Shown: piece by piece, positions 27,225 through 35,888 of the stretch
Layout: the number at the start of each line of letters is the position of its first letter
How positions within the stretch are numbered: position 1 is the first letter of the stretch
Source: Rhizobium sp. BK602
Lineage (GTDB): Bacteria > Pseudomonadota > Alphaproteobacteria > Rhizobiales > Rhizobiaceae
NCBI RefSeq assembly: GCF_014195095.1
Contig: NZ_JACIBC010000015.1
Span: 1 to 53,670 of the forward strand
Direction of reading: 5' to 3'
DNA length: 53,670 nucleotides
Made by a program: the position numbers and the translations under genes
Notes under the pieces: generated by a model
What the model was told of the DNA's origin: nothing
Seen by the model: the letters and a program-made list of their open reading frames with translations, nothing else
Databases searched by the model: none

Positions 27225-28823
27225 ATGCTCAGGTCCGACCAATATATCTTGTCGATTGATCTCGGTACCAGCGGCTGCAAGGTCGGACTGGTTTCGATCA
27301 CAGGCGATGTCGTGGCCTGGGCCTTTCGGCCGGTTCCGTTGCTAGTGGTGGACACAATCGGGGCCGAACAGGACCCCTTCAAATGGTGGAAGGCTTTCAT
27401 CGAGGCAGCTCGAGACGTACTAAGCCAGAATGCGGTGCCACGTCAGAATATCGTCGCAATCTGCTCATCAACCCAAGGCGAGGGAACGATCGCCGTCGAT
27501 TGCGACGGCAATGTGTTGATGAACGCAGTCATCTGGCTCGATATGCGCGGTGCCCGCTATCTGAAAAAGGAAATGCGCGGCGCGCTGAAAGTGGCAGGTT
27601 ATGATGCGATCAAACTGCAGAAATGGTTGAGGCTCTGCGGCGGGGCGCCGGCATTGTCCGGCAAAGATCCTGCGGGCCACATGCTTCTGATCCGCGATGC
27701 GTTCCCCGAAATCTATGAGAAGACCTACAAATTCCTGAATGTTCTGGACTTCTTCAATCTGCGTCTCACCGGTCGCTTCTGCGCCACGCAGGACTCGATC
27801 CTTACCTCTTGGGTAACCGACAACCGTAATGTCGATCATATCCGCTACGATGACGGCCTGATCGCCGCAAGCGGCATCGACAAGGCGAAGTTTCCGGATT
27901 TGGTACGCTGCACGGATGTTGTAGGAACTCTGCTTCCTTCCGTTGCCGATCTGTTGGATCTCTCGCCGAAAACGCCGGTCGTCGCGGGTGCAATCGACAA
28001 TTCGGCGGCCGCGATCGGCGCGGGAACGATCGCCGACTACGATACCCATCTCTACATGGGCTCATCCTCTTGGATATCGGCGCACGTCCCCTTCAAGAAG
28101 ACCAATGTTATGGACCAGATCACCTCTGTTCCTTGTCCAGTTCCATCGAAATATCTGATGATCGCCATGCAATCGAGCGGGGCAAGCAATATCGCGTTCT
28201 TGAAAGATCGCATCGTTTTCCATGACGATGGCTTGATCGACTCCGAGCCGACCCCTGACACCTATAGGATTCTCGACGAAATCGCCGCGCGCACTCCCGC
28301 TGGTGCCGACGGTATGATGTATCTGCCCTGGCTTTTCGGCGAGCGTTGCCCAGTGGACGATCCGACACTTCGGGCAGGCCTCTTCAATATGAGCATCGAG
28401 CACAATCGGGAAACCCTGGTCAGGGCCGTGTTCGAGGGGGTTGCACTCAACACCCGGTGGATGATGAAGCCGGTGACTCGCTTCCTCGGCCGCCGGCCTG
28501 AGGAGATCACTATGATCGGCGGCGGCGCGATGTCACATTCCTGGTGCCAGATCTTCGCCGATGTTCTGGGTGTTCGTATCCGCCAGCCGCGTGATCCAGT
28601 AAAGGCGAATGCGCGAGGTGCCGCGTTTATCGGCGCCGCGGGTCTAGGTCTTATCAATATCGAGGAAGCTGCGCGCCATGTCGTCATCGACAGGGTCTAT
28701 GAGCCCGGTGCAACCGCTCATCGGCTCTACGACGAGCGTTTCGGCTTATTTACCGAACTCCATCGGCGCCTGGCGCCACTTTACAAACGTCTGAACGGTT
28801 CGAAGGGCAAGGTTCATGGCTAG
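27225..28823 (+). CDS. FGGY-family carbohydrate kinase (xylulokinase-like)
   Basis: About 532 aa. The N-terminal phosphate loop is SIDLGTSGCKVGLV. The substrate-side motif with the catalytic Asp reads VVAGAIDNSAAAIGAG, and the adenosine motif is ITMIGGGAMSHSWCQIFADV. The length fits the family. It phosphorylates a sugar or polyol with ATP in the cytoplasm. It is the first gene of a tightly packed operon (8-bp overlap with the aldolase gene), so its phosphorylated product is probably the aldolase substrate. The insert SWVTDNRNVDHIRYDDGLI and the C-terminus differ from classical xylulokinases, so the substrate cannot be named. Confidence 0.9.
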   Translation: MLRSDQYILSIDLGTSGCKVGLVSITGDVVAWAFRPVPLLVVDTIGAEQDPFKWWKAFIEAARDVLSQNAVPRQNIVAICSSTQGEGTIAVDCDGNVLMNAVIWLDMRGARYLKKEMRGALKVAGYDAIKLQKWLRLCGGAPALSGKDPAGHMLLIRDAFPEIYEKTYKFLNVLDFFNLRLTGRFCATQDSILTSWVTDNRNVDHIRYDDGLIAASGIDKAKFPDLVRCTDVVGTLLPSVADLLDLSPKTPVVAGAIDNSAAAIGAGTIADYDTHLYMGSSSWISAHVPFKKTNVMDQITSVPCPVPSKYLMIAMQSSGASNIAFLKDRIVFHDDGLIDSEPTPDTYRILDEIAARTPAGADGMMYLPWLFGERCPVDDPTLRAGLFNMSIEHNRETLVRAVFEGVALNTRWMMKPVTRFLGRRPEEITMIGGGAMSHSWCQIFADVLGVRIRQPRDPVKANARGAAFIGAAGLGLINIEEAARHVVIDRVYEPGATAHRLYDERFGLFTELHRRLAPLYKRLNGSKGKVHG

Positions 28824-29469
28824 ATTCATGGCTCGGCGGCAGGAGATTGCCGATATGTGCCGCTACTTCGCGGACAATGGCTATTTCGCCGGAACGGGTG
28901 GAAATATCGGCGTTCGCGTTGATAACCGGCTGATGGCGGTCACGCCTTCCGCCACCGATTATTACTCCGTGCGGGCAGAAGACGTGGTGATCCTCGACAT
29001 CGAGACCCTTGACGTCGTGGAAGGCGAGAAGACGCCTACTATCGAAAAGGGGTTGCATGCGCGGATGCTCAGAATGCATCCCGGCCGCAATGCCAGCGTT
29101 CATACGCACCAGCCGATCGCAAGCGCGGTCGCGCTTTTGCACGAAATCCTGCCATGGCCTCGGGGAAGCGATCTGAAAACGCTCGGTCCCCACGTCGCCC
29201 TCATTCCGTATAAGCCCTCCGGCACCGGAATGCTGGCGAAGGCGTTCGCGAAGGCGCTGCGGCCGGACATCTTTGCCTATCTTCTAGCGAGTCACGGCGT
29301 CATCTGCGCAGGGGCCGATCTCAAGACCGCAACCGGCATGATCCGCAAGATCGAAGCGGCGTCCGCCATTCATCTTCGCGATCGCATTAAGAAACGCGTC
29401 AACCTCGACAAGCAACTTCAGGCGTTCATTCTGAACATCCTGGACAAGGCTGAGACCAAGGGAGCCTGA
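28816..29469 (+). CDS. class II aldolase/epimerase family protein (complete metal site)
   Basis: About 217 aa. The fold signature TGGNIGVR (residues 27-34) is followed by IEKGLHARML with the catalytic-type Glu, the metal pair in ASVHTHQP and the third His in LASHGVI, so all zinc ligands of the L-fuculose-1-phosphate aldolase/L-ribulose-5-phosphate epimerase family are present. It should cleave or epimerise the phosphorylated sugar made by the preceding kinase. It overlaps the kinase gene by 8 bp and the next gene starts one base later, so expression is coupled. Confidence 0.9.
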   Translation: MARFMARRQEIADMCRYFADNGYFAGTGGNIGVRVDNRLMAVTPSATDYYSVRAEDVVILDIETLDVVEGEKTPTIEKGLHARMLRMHPGRNASVHTHQPIASAVALLHEILPWPRGSDLKTLGPHVALIPYKPSGTGMLAKAFAKALRPDIFAYLLASHGVICAGADLKTATGMIRKIEAASAIHLRDRIKKRVNLDKQLQAFILNILDKAETKGA

Positions 29470-29470
29470 A

Positions 29471-30931
29471 ATGAACATGGTAGCTCGCACCCCGGAACTT
29501 TCCTATAGCATCAGCGCCTGGCCGGACAACAAGGACCTTATGGACCGATTGAATGCCCTGCTCAAGCAACCGCCACGCGGTATTTCCAAAGCGAACATGC
29601 CGAAGGTGCTCGAGTACTTCGAGCAGAAGTGCCAGACCTCCAAGGCGTGGGCCAAACGGGCGGCGGAAGTGATCCCCGGAGGCGTCCAGCATAACCTCGC
29701 CTTCAATCATCCGTTCCCGATCGCCGCTGCCAAGGTCGACGGCGCCTACATGTGGGATGCAGACGGCAACCGCTACATCGACTTCCTGCAGGCGGGCGGA
29801 CCGACGCTTCTCGGTTCCAACTACCTGCCCGTGCGTGAGAAGGCCCACCGATTGATCGACGAATGTGGTCCGGTGACCGGCCTTCTTCACGAATACGAAT
29901 TCAAACTCGCCGAGATTATCCGGCAATACATGCCGGGCATTGAGATGTTCCGGATGCTGGGGTCCGGTACCGAGGCATGCATGGGCGCGATCCGTCTTGC
30001 GCGTGTCTATACCGGCAAGAAATGGGTCATCAAGGTCGGCGGCGACTATCACGGTTGGAGCGACCAGATGGTCTACGGCATGCGCGTGCCGGGCACCGGC
30101 CGCCGTGAAGCGACAGGCATTCCGAAGGGCGCCACGGCCCACACCCAGGAAGTCTTCCCTAACGAACTCGGCACGCTGCGCCGCAAGCTGATGCTCAACC
30201 GCATCCGTGGCGGAACCGCCGCCGTCATCGTTGAACCGTTAGGTCCCGAAAGCGGCACGCGGCCCGTGACCCCCGAATATAATCGCGAAGTCCGCAAGCT
30301 CTGCGACGAGTTCGGCGCACTGCTGATCTTCGACGAGGTCGTTACTGGTTTTCGTGTCGGCATGGGCGGCGCGCAAGGTTATTTCAACGTGAAACCCGAC
30401 ATCACCGTGTTCGGCAAGTGCCTCACAGGTGGCTACTTGATGGCGGGCGGCATCGGTGGGCGCAAGGAAGTCATGATGGCGCTGGTCGGCGGCATCGGAA
30501 CATCCAGCAAGCGTGCTTTCGTCGGCGGTACTCTCTCTGCCAATCCCTTGTCCTGCGTCGCAGGCTACTATGCGATCGAGGAAATGGCGCGCACGAATGC
30601 GCCGCTTCTGGCCGGCCGCGCGGGCGACAGACTTGCCAAGGGATTGAAGGAAATCCTGAACCGGCGCGGCTTGCCCTATGTCGTCTACAACATGGGTTCC
30701 ATCGTGCATCTCCAGACCTCGGCCGTGCTTCTGATGAGCATGCGCAACCCTATCAAGTTGATGCGGGAGGCCAATGCCCGCAAGCATCTGATGGAGGAAA
30801 TGGGGGCCGCCTATCTCGCCCATGGCATTCTCACGCTGGCCGGCAGCCGCATCTACACCAGCATGGCTGACACCGACGAGGTGATCGACGATGCCCTTGA
30901 ACGTTTTGAAGCTGTTTTTCGTCTGGTGTGA
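29471..30931 (+). CDS. class III PLP aminotransferase (glutamate-1-semialdehyde aminomutase-like)
   Basis: About 486 aa. PLP-dependent fold type I: SGTEACMGAIRLAR binds the phosphate, the Asp in LLIFDEVVTGFR contacts the pyridine nitrogen, and the Schiff-base Lys316 is in VFGKCLTGGYLMAGG. The opening of the fold (AAEVIPGGVQHNLAFNHPFP) is like that of GSA aminomutase. Here it sits between two class II aldolase-fold genes, one base from each, so it should transaminate a carbonyl product of the pathway or release ammonia from an amino sugar/amino alcohol. It is not a haem-pathway gene by context. Confidence 0.9.
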   Translation: MNMVARTPELSYSISAWPDNKDLMDRLNALLKQPPRGISKANMPKVLEYFEQKCQTSKAWAKRAAEVIPGGVQHNLAFNHPFPIAAAKVDGAYMWDADGNRYIDFLQAGGPTLLGSNYLPVREKAHRLIDECGPVTGLLHEYEFKLAEIIRQYMPGIEMFRMLGSGTEACMGAIRLARVYTGKKWVIKVGGDYHGWSDQMVYGMRVPGTGRREATGIPKGATAHTQEVFPNELGTLRRKLMLNRIRGGTAAVIVEPLGPESGTRPVTPEYNREVRKLCDEFGALLIFDEVVTGFRVGMGGAQGYFNVKPDITVFGKCLTGGYLMAGGIGGRKEVMMALVGGIGTSSKRAFVGGTLSANPLSCVAGYYAIEEMARTNAPLLAGRAGDRLAKGLKEILNRRGLPYVVYNMGSIVHLQTSAVLLMSMRNPIKLMREANARKHLMEEMGAAYLAHGILTLAGSRIYTSMADTDEVIDDALERFEAVFRLV

Positions 30932-30932
30932 C

Positions 30933-31586
30933 ATGCTGATGAAAGTCGACAATTCTCACATCGAGGAAGCCCTCGGCCTGGCAGCGGCGAGACTCGCTGG
31001 CAAAGGGCTTCTGAAGTCGGGGGACACGCTTTCCCAGCGTATTCCGGAACAGAATTCCTTCGTCCGCGTCCGGATCGATGCCAGGCAGGATGTTCCTGAC
31101 GTCTTCGAATGGACACGTCTTTCCGAGACGCCCTGGAACTTGCATCACCACATCTATTTGGTGCGGCCCGATGTCGGGGCCATTGCTTCCGGGGGGCTCA
31201 CCTGGACATCGGCGCTGGCGCGTCTCGACCTGTCGCTGCCGGCGGTCTTTGACGAGCAAGTCCGCCATCTCGGCGTGGAAGCGAAACGAGTGGGAATGCG
31301 ATCGACGGATGGACCGATGGGAGCCTTTTCAAACGGTGCCAACGCTTATTGTCTTGATGACATGGCCCTCTGCTTTGGTATGGGCCTTGAGCGCCTGCTG
31401 CTCAATATCGAGATCCTGGAGAAATGCGCTGAGTGCTTCGTGCTTGCGCAAAGCGCCACGGCCAAGGTCAAGCGCCTTCCATGGCTCGTGAAGTTCATCG
31501 CCAACGGACGCCTGAAGAAAGATCAAAAGGACGCCGCTTCACGGCATCTTCGGGGCGAGCGGTCGATCTTGAAAGCCGGATACTGA
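30933..31586 (+). CDS. class II aldolase-like protein lacking the metal histidines
   Basis: About 217 aa, starting MLMKVDNSHIEEALG one base after the aminotransferase stop. The fold is recognisable: SGDTLSQRIPEQNSF, ETPWNLHHHIYLVRPDVGA, VFDEQVRHLG and LLLNIEILEKCAECFVLA all have counterparts in class II aldolases. The metal motif H-T-H after RPDVGA is replaced by ASGGLTW, and the third-His position (normally HG) falls in YCLDDMALCFG. It therefore cannot bind zinc in the usual way. It may be a regulatory or structural partner of the complete aldolase two genes upstream, or may have a metal-free reaction. The gene is intact and in operon. Confidence 0.85.
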   Translation: MLMKVDNSHIEEALGLAAARLAGKGLLKSGDTLSQRIPEQNSFVRVRIDARQDVPDVFEWTRLSETPWNLHHHIYLVRPDVGAIASGGLTWTSALARLDLSLPAVFDEQVRHLGVEAKRVGMRSTDGPMGAFSNGANAYCLDDMALCFGMGLERLLLNIEILEKCAECFVLAQSATAKVKRLPWLVKFIANGRLKKDQKDAASRHLRGERSILKAGY

Positions 31587-31648
31587 AGAACCTGGGCGGG
31601 GGCAACCGCCCGGTCTCGCATGCATCGTGCCAATGGGAGGAGAAATTT

Positions 31649-32815
31649 ATGTCGCAAAATTTTGGAGACTTTCAAAATGAGATCTATCTTGCCGGGCTGA
31701 GCGGCAAGATGCCTCTATTACCGGTGGACTTCGCCACCTTGGAGGAGCAGGCGAAACAGGCAATGTCTCCCTCGGTCTGGAGCTATGTTGCCGGCGGCTG
31801 TGGGGATGAATTCACCCAGCGGAACAATGCCGAGGCATTCAACCGCTACGGTATCGTGCCACGCATGTTCAATGGTGCGGCAAAGCGTGATCTGAGCGTT
31901 TCTCTGTTCGGCAGGACGTTGTCGGCTCCGGTCTTCCTGTGCCCCATTGGTGTGGTCGGCCTTTGCTCGTCCGACAATCACGGCGATCTCAGAGTGGCCG
32001 AAGCGGCAGCGAAGACCGGCGTGCCGATGATGGCGTCAACGCTGTCGCAGGACCCAATGGAGGAAGTGGCCAAGAAGCTTGACGGCACGCCAAGCTATTT
32101 TCAACTCTATACGCCGAAAGATCGCGATCTCGCGTTAAGTTTCATTTCGCGAGCAGAAAATGCCGGCTTTGAGGCCCTTGTCGTGACGCTCGATACTTGG
32201 GTGACCGGCTGGCGGCCTCGCGATTTGAATTCCGCAAACTTCCCGCAATTGCGAGGCCTCTGCCTCGCCAACTATTTCAGCGATCCTCATTTTCTCAAAC
32301 GGCTGAAGAAGCCCGTTGCCGAGGACCCGGCAGCGGCCATCCATGAATGGGTGAACATATTTGGCCACATAATGACATGGGACGATCTCAAATGGATGCG
32401 GGAGGCGACCCGGTTGCCGATCGTGCTGAAGGGAATTTGCCATCCTGACGATGCGCGCCGTGCCGCCGATGCCGGGATTGACGCCATCCAATGCTCCAAC
32501 CACGGCGGGCGGCAGGCGAATGGCGGTATCGCGGCCCTTTCCATGTTGAAAGACGTTATCTTCGCCGTTCCGGATATGCCGGTCCTATTCGATTCTGGAG
32601 TGCGAAGCGGCACCGACGTCGCCAAGGCTCTGGCGATGGGCGCGGCCGCTGTGGGTATCGGCCGTTCCCACGCTTATGCGCTTGCTGCGGGCGGAACGGA
32701 AGGCGTTATCCACCATCTGCGCTCTATCCTGGCGGAGACTGATCTTCTCATGGCCGTGAACGGCTATCCAACGATCGCTGATCTCCGAAGCGCCGGGGTC
32801 CGCCAAACCCGCTAA
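31649..32815 (+). CDS. FMN-dependent alpha-hydroxy acid dehydrogenase/oxidase
   Basis: About 388 aa. The start at MSQNFGDFQNE is set by GGGAGGAG seven bases upstream. TIM barrel of the glycolate/lactate oxidase family: LKGICHPDDA (Lys contacting FMN), CSNHGGRQ with the active-site His and Arg, VLFDSGVRSGTDVAKALAMG (phosphate-binding), and YFQLYTPKDRD. It oxidises a 2-hydroxyacid to the 2-keto acid. In this operon a keto acid could feed the neighbouring aminotransferase. It could be a lactate-2-monooxygenase-like enzyme; the substrate is uncertain. Confidence 0.9.
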   Translation: MSQNFGDFQNEIYLAGLSGKMPLLPVDFATLEEQAKQAMSPSVWSYVAGGCGDEFTQRNNAEAFNRYGIVPRMFNGAAKRDLSVSLFGRTLSAPVFLCPIGVVGLCSSDNHGDLRVAEAAAKTGVPMMASTLSQDPMEEVAKKLDGTPSYFQLYTPKDRDLALSFISRAENAGFEALVVTLDTWVTGWRPRDLNSANFPQLRGLCLANYFSDPHFLKRLKKPVAEDPAAAIHEWVNIFGHIMTWDDLKWMREATRLPIVLKGICHPDDARRAADAGIDAIQCSNHGGRQANGGIAALSMLKDVIFAVPDMPVLFDSGVRSGTDVAKALAMGAAAVGIGRSHAYALAAGGTEGVIHHLRSILAETDLLMAVNGYPTIADLRSAGVRQTR

Positions 32816-32990
32816 CAATGTCTGTTGAAAGGCTCGGCATCTTCGAAGAAGACGGGGCTTTTTGCGCTCTATTGGGGAGGGTCCTTTTCGGCCATTTTTT
32901 GATCACCCGAGGCCATGGGAACGGAGACATATTACGGACCGTTTCATTGATCTGGTACAGTAATTTGAATAACGAGAACAGGGGTTCCGA

Positions 32991-34043
32991 ATGCAAGAGA
33001 CCGTGCTTGTCACCGGCGGGAGTGGTTTTGTCGCCAGCCATCTCATCCTTCAGCTTCTTGAAGCCGACGCGACGGTGCATGCCACGGTCAGGAGCATGCG
33101 CAATTCGGACAAGGTGAAACCTCTGACCGACATGCAGGCACGTTTTCCTGGCAAGCTGAAACTGTTCGAGGCAGATCTTCTGAGGTCGGGTTCCTTCGAC
33201 AGCGCGATGGCCGGCTGCTCGATCGTTTTTCACGTCGCTTCACCTTTCAAGCTGCCGGAAAAAATCAAAGACGGGCAGCGCGAGATGGTGGAACCGGCGC
33301 TTCAAGGCACCCGCAATGTTCTCGATAGCGTCAACAGGGTGGAGAGCGTTCGGCGTGTCGTGATGACATCAACGATCGGTGCCATCTTCGGTGATTACAT
33401 CGACGTCCGGTCGATGAGGAATAACACGGTCGCCGAGGAATACTTCAACACCTCAAGCAACGTTCACAACAACCCCTACCATTACTCCAAAGTCGTGGCG
33501 GAAAAGGAGGCCTGGAAGATCAACAGTGAGCAAAGCCGCTGGAGCCTGGTGACGATCAATCCCGGAATGATCCTTGGTCCATCCCTGACACCGGCGTCGG
33601 AATCTGGCTCCCTCTTCCTACTCGACGAAATGTTCAAGGGCTACTTTTTCTATGGCATGCCCGATCTCAGTTTGGCCTGTGTTGATGTTCGGGAGGTGGC
33701 GAAGGCCCATATCCGGGCGGCGCTGAACTTGGACGCCAAGGGACGCTATATCCTCTCGGAGGACCGCACCCGGACCTTTCTGGAAATCGCAGGCTATGCC
33801 CGCCGATTTCATCCGAAGCCCTTTCTCCTGCCGTCCTGGCAGATTCCCAACCTCGTCGTTCGGATTATCGGCCCCTTGTTCGGTCTGACGCAAGAGTACA
33901 TGACGAACCATCTGGGAATTCGCTTCGCTCTCGACAATGCTCGTAGCCGGAAGGAGCTTGGTATCGTCTACCGGCCGTTCGAGCAGACGATGGCGGACCA
34001 CTATTGCGGCTGGGCGGAACAGCGTCGAGCCAAGGCGGCCTGA
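32991..34043 (+). CDS. extended SDR, dihydroflavonol-reductase-like
   Basis: About 350 aa. Nucleotide site VLVTGGSGFVASHLILQLLE (GxxGxxA), a basic residue ATVRSMRN favouring NADP, and YHYSKVVAE carrying the catalytic Tyr-x-x-x-Lys. Its arrangement resembles the dihydroflavonol-4-reductase/cinnamoyl-CoA-reductase/UDP-sugar-epimerase group. It lies 175 bp after the oxidase gene and 19 bp before a second SDR. It probably reduces an aldehyde or ketone made in the same pathway, or oxidises an alcohol. Confidence 0.88.
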   Translation: MQETVLVTGGSGFVASHLILQLLEADATVHATVRSMRNSDKVKPLTDMQARFPGKLKLFEADLLRSGSFDSAMAGCSIVFHVASPFKLPEKIKDGQREMVEPALQGTRNVLDSVNRVESVRRVVMTSTIGAIFGDYIDVRSMRNNTVAEEYFNTSSNVHNNPYHYSKVVAEKEAWKINSEQSRWSLVTINPGMILGPSLTPASESGSLFLLDEMFKGYFFYGMPDLSLACVDVREVAKAHIRAALNLDAKGRYILSEDRTRTFLEIAGYARRFHPKPFLLPSWQIPNLVVRIIGPLFGLTQEYMTNHLGIRFALDNARSRKELGIVYRPFEQTMADHYCGWAEQRRAKAA

Positions 34044-34062
34044 TCAAGACGAGGGATCAACC

Positions 34063-34887
34063 ATGCAATTCTCGGGAAAGATCATTCTGATCGTCGGCGC
34101 CTCCTCCGGCATGGGGCGGGTCTTGGCCCGAAGGCTGGCCGGCGAAGGCGCAAAGGTTATCGTCACCGCGCGGCGCGAACCGATGCTCATCAAGTTGGCG
34201 GAAGATATCCGCAACGCCGGCGGCGAATGTTGGCCGATAGCCGCCGATGCGAGCGATACCACGGCTGCCGAAAATGTTGTGAAAGCCGTGGTCGAACGCT
34301 ATGGCCGCATCGATATGGCCTATCTCAACGCCGGCGGCGCACCGGCTCTTGACATGCGGCTGATGGACGCCGGCGACGTCAACGCCTATATGCGTTCGAA
34401 TTACGACGTCGTCGTCAACTACCTCTTCCCAATCCTGAAGCAGATGATGCGGCAGGGCGGTGGCCATGTGGCGCACACCAATTCGCTGGCCGGCTTCCTG
34501 GGAGTGCCGCTTCAGGGGCCTTATTCGGCGGCAAAGGGTGCGGCGATACTGTTGATCGACACATGCCGGATCGAGTTTGCCCGTTATGGCATCAAGTTCA
34601 CGACGGTGTATCCGGGTTTCGTGGCCACCGAAGCAACCGCCAACGACGGCATGCCAGCGCCGCTCGAAATTTCGGCGGAGAAGGCCGTCGACCATATCAT
34701 GTACGCACTTAGAAACGAGAAGGTGGACTATCTATTTCCCTTTGTCATGCGCTGGCTTATCCGGCTAGCGCATATTCTACCAAAACCCGTAATCCTTTGG
34801 ATTCTACGCAAGTCGATGCCCGAACTGCCCGATGTCGAGAAGGGGGCATCGACCTCCGACCAAATCGGCGTTGCTTCGAAAGCATAG
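34063..34887 (+). CDS. classical short-chain dehydrogenase/reductase
   Basis: About 274 aa starting MQFSGKIILIVGASSGMG with GAGGG upstream. Motifs: GASSGMGRVLA, YLNAGG, the catalytic Ser in HTNSLAGFLG, and Tyr-Lys in PYSAAKGAA. The C-terminal extension contains a hydrophobic stretch (YLFPFVMRWLIRLAHILPKPVILWIL), as in SDRs that associate with membranes. It shares the operon with the previous reductase. Substrate unknown. Confidence 0.9.
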   Translation: MQFSGKIILIVGASSGMGRVLARRLAGEGAKVIVTARREPMLIKLAEDIRNAGGECWPIAADASDTTAAENVVKAVVERYGRIDMAYLNAGGAPALDMRLMDAGDVNAYMRSNYDVVVNYLFPILKQMMRQGGGHVAHTNSLAGFLGVPLQGPYSAAKGAAILLIDTCRIEFARYGIKFTTVYPGFVATEATANDGMPAPLEISAEKAVDHIMYALRNEKVDYLFPFVMRWLIRLAHILPKPVILWILRKSMPELPDVEKGASTSDQIGVASKA

Positions 34888-34987
34888 TTATGCCGGGTCG
34901 GAAATCTAACGCTACGTTTGGGTTGAGACTGACTGTGAAGAGCTAGCGTGTCTATTCAAGAATCTGAGATGAGGGCTATGCATCAAT

Positions 34988-35650
34988 ATGCAGGAATTGA
35001 AGTCTGCCGTTTTTGACCTTGATGAAACACTGCTCAACTGGGATTCAACAGCAGCTTGGATTCTTGGCCGGGTGACACGATCCTATTTGCGCTTCGTGCT
35101 ATCAGCGTTGGCCTTGCCTTTCGCTGGCCCCTTGATTCTGTCCCCGCAGTCTCGTCGCTGGGGAACGACGGTCTTTCTCTGGATCGCCACTTTTGGGCTC
35201 TCCGAACGCGCCTTGAAGAGTTCTTTCGAGTGCTTCGCGGACAAGGTCAAATCGGGCGAACAGTCAAGGGTGGCTTGGCATGACAAAGGCTTGGCTGAAC
35301 TTCGACGTTATTTAGATGAAGGCGGTCGGGTCGCAGTGGCAACGGGAGCGCCGCTCTGGATCGCCGCTCCACTGCTTGCTCGCATTGATGGCCGGATCAC
35401 AGTTGCCGGATCCAAATTGCATCGCTTTCTCGGTGGTTGGATTCTCGGTGACCATTGTCGCCATGAGCGAAAATGCAAAGCACTCCGCGTCATTGGGTTT
35501 GAGGAGAGCTGGTCTGCGGCTTACACGGATAGCTTTGATGATCTGCCAATCCTGCGCAAAGCGAGAAGTGCATTTGCCGTGAATGCATCGGCCAAGACGA
35601 GAAAGAAGCTCGACGATAGCGGATTGTCTGTTCGATATCTGAACTGGTGA
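34988..35650 (+). CDS. HAD-superfamily phosphatase (SerB/IB-like)
   Basis: About 220 aa. Motif I FDLDETLLNW (nucleophile Asp10, acid Asp12), motif II VAVATGAP, lysine in RHERKCKALR and motif III TDSFDDLPIL are all in place. The cap insertion includes hydrophobic residues LRFVLSALALPFAGPLIL, a feature of the IB subfamily with membrane-like helices. It lies 100 bp after the SDR in the same direction and may remove a phosphate at the end of the pathway or be independent. The ribosome-binding site (GAGGG) is 12 bases away. Confidence 0.85.
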   Translation: MQELKSAVFDLDETLLNWDSTAAWILGRVTRSYLRFVLSALALPFAGPLILSPQSRRWGTTVFLWIATFGLSERALKSSFECFADKVKSGEQSRVAWHDKGLAELRRYLDEGGRVAVATGAPLWIAAPLLARIDGRITVAGSKLHRFLGGWILGDHCRHERKCKALRVIGFEESWSAAYTDSFDDLPILRKARSAFAVNASAKTRKKLDDSGLSVRYLNW

Positions 35651-35888
35651 AGCGTTCATCTACATCGGCAAATACTGGGATGGCCTTTGCCGCATCCGCT
35701 CATTTGGAGCTCGGCCCGCACCACCAGCCAGAAATCAGTATGGCATGCAAACCGGACATCACAATCCAGGTGGGATCGTGACACCCGAGAGCCATCCAAA
35801 TCAAGGCTTCGTCGCCCCGCCTGGGTCGGAAACCTTGTCGGACTTGCCATGCGGCACCTATTGAGATGAGACCGTCGGACGAATCTCG

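Noticed and set aside
29471..30931. Aminotransferase as haem-pathway hemL
   Set aside because: The fold resembles GSA aminomutase, but its position one base from two aldolase-fold genes in a catabolic operon argues for another substrate.
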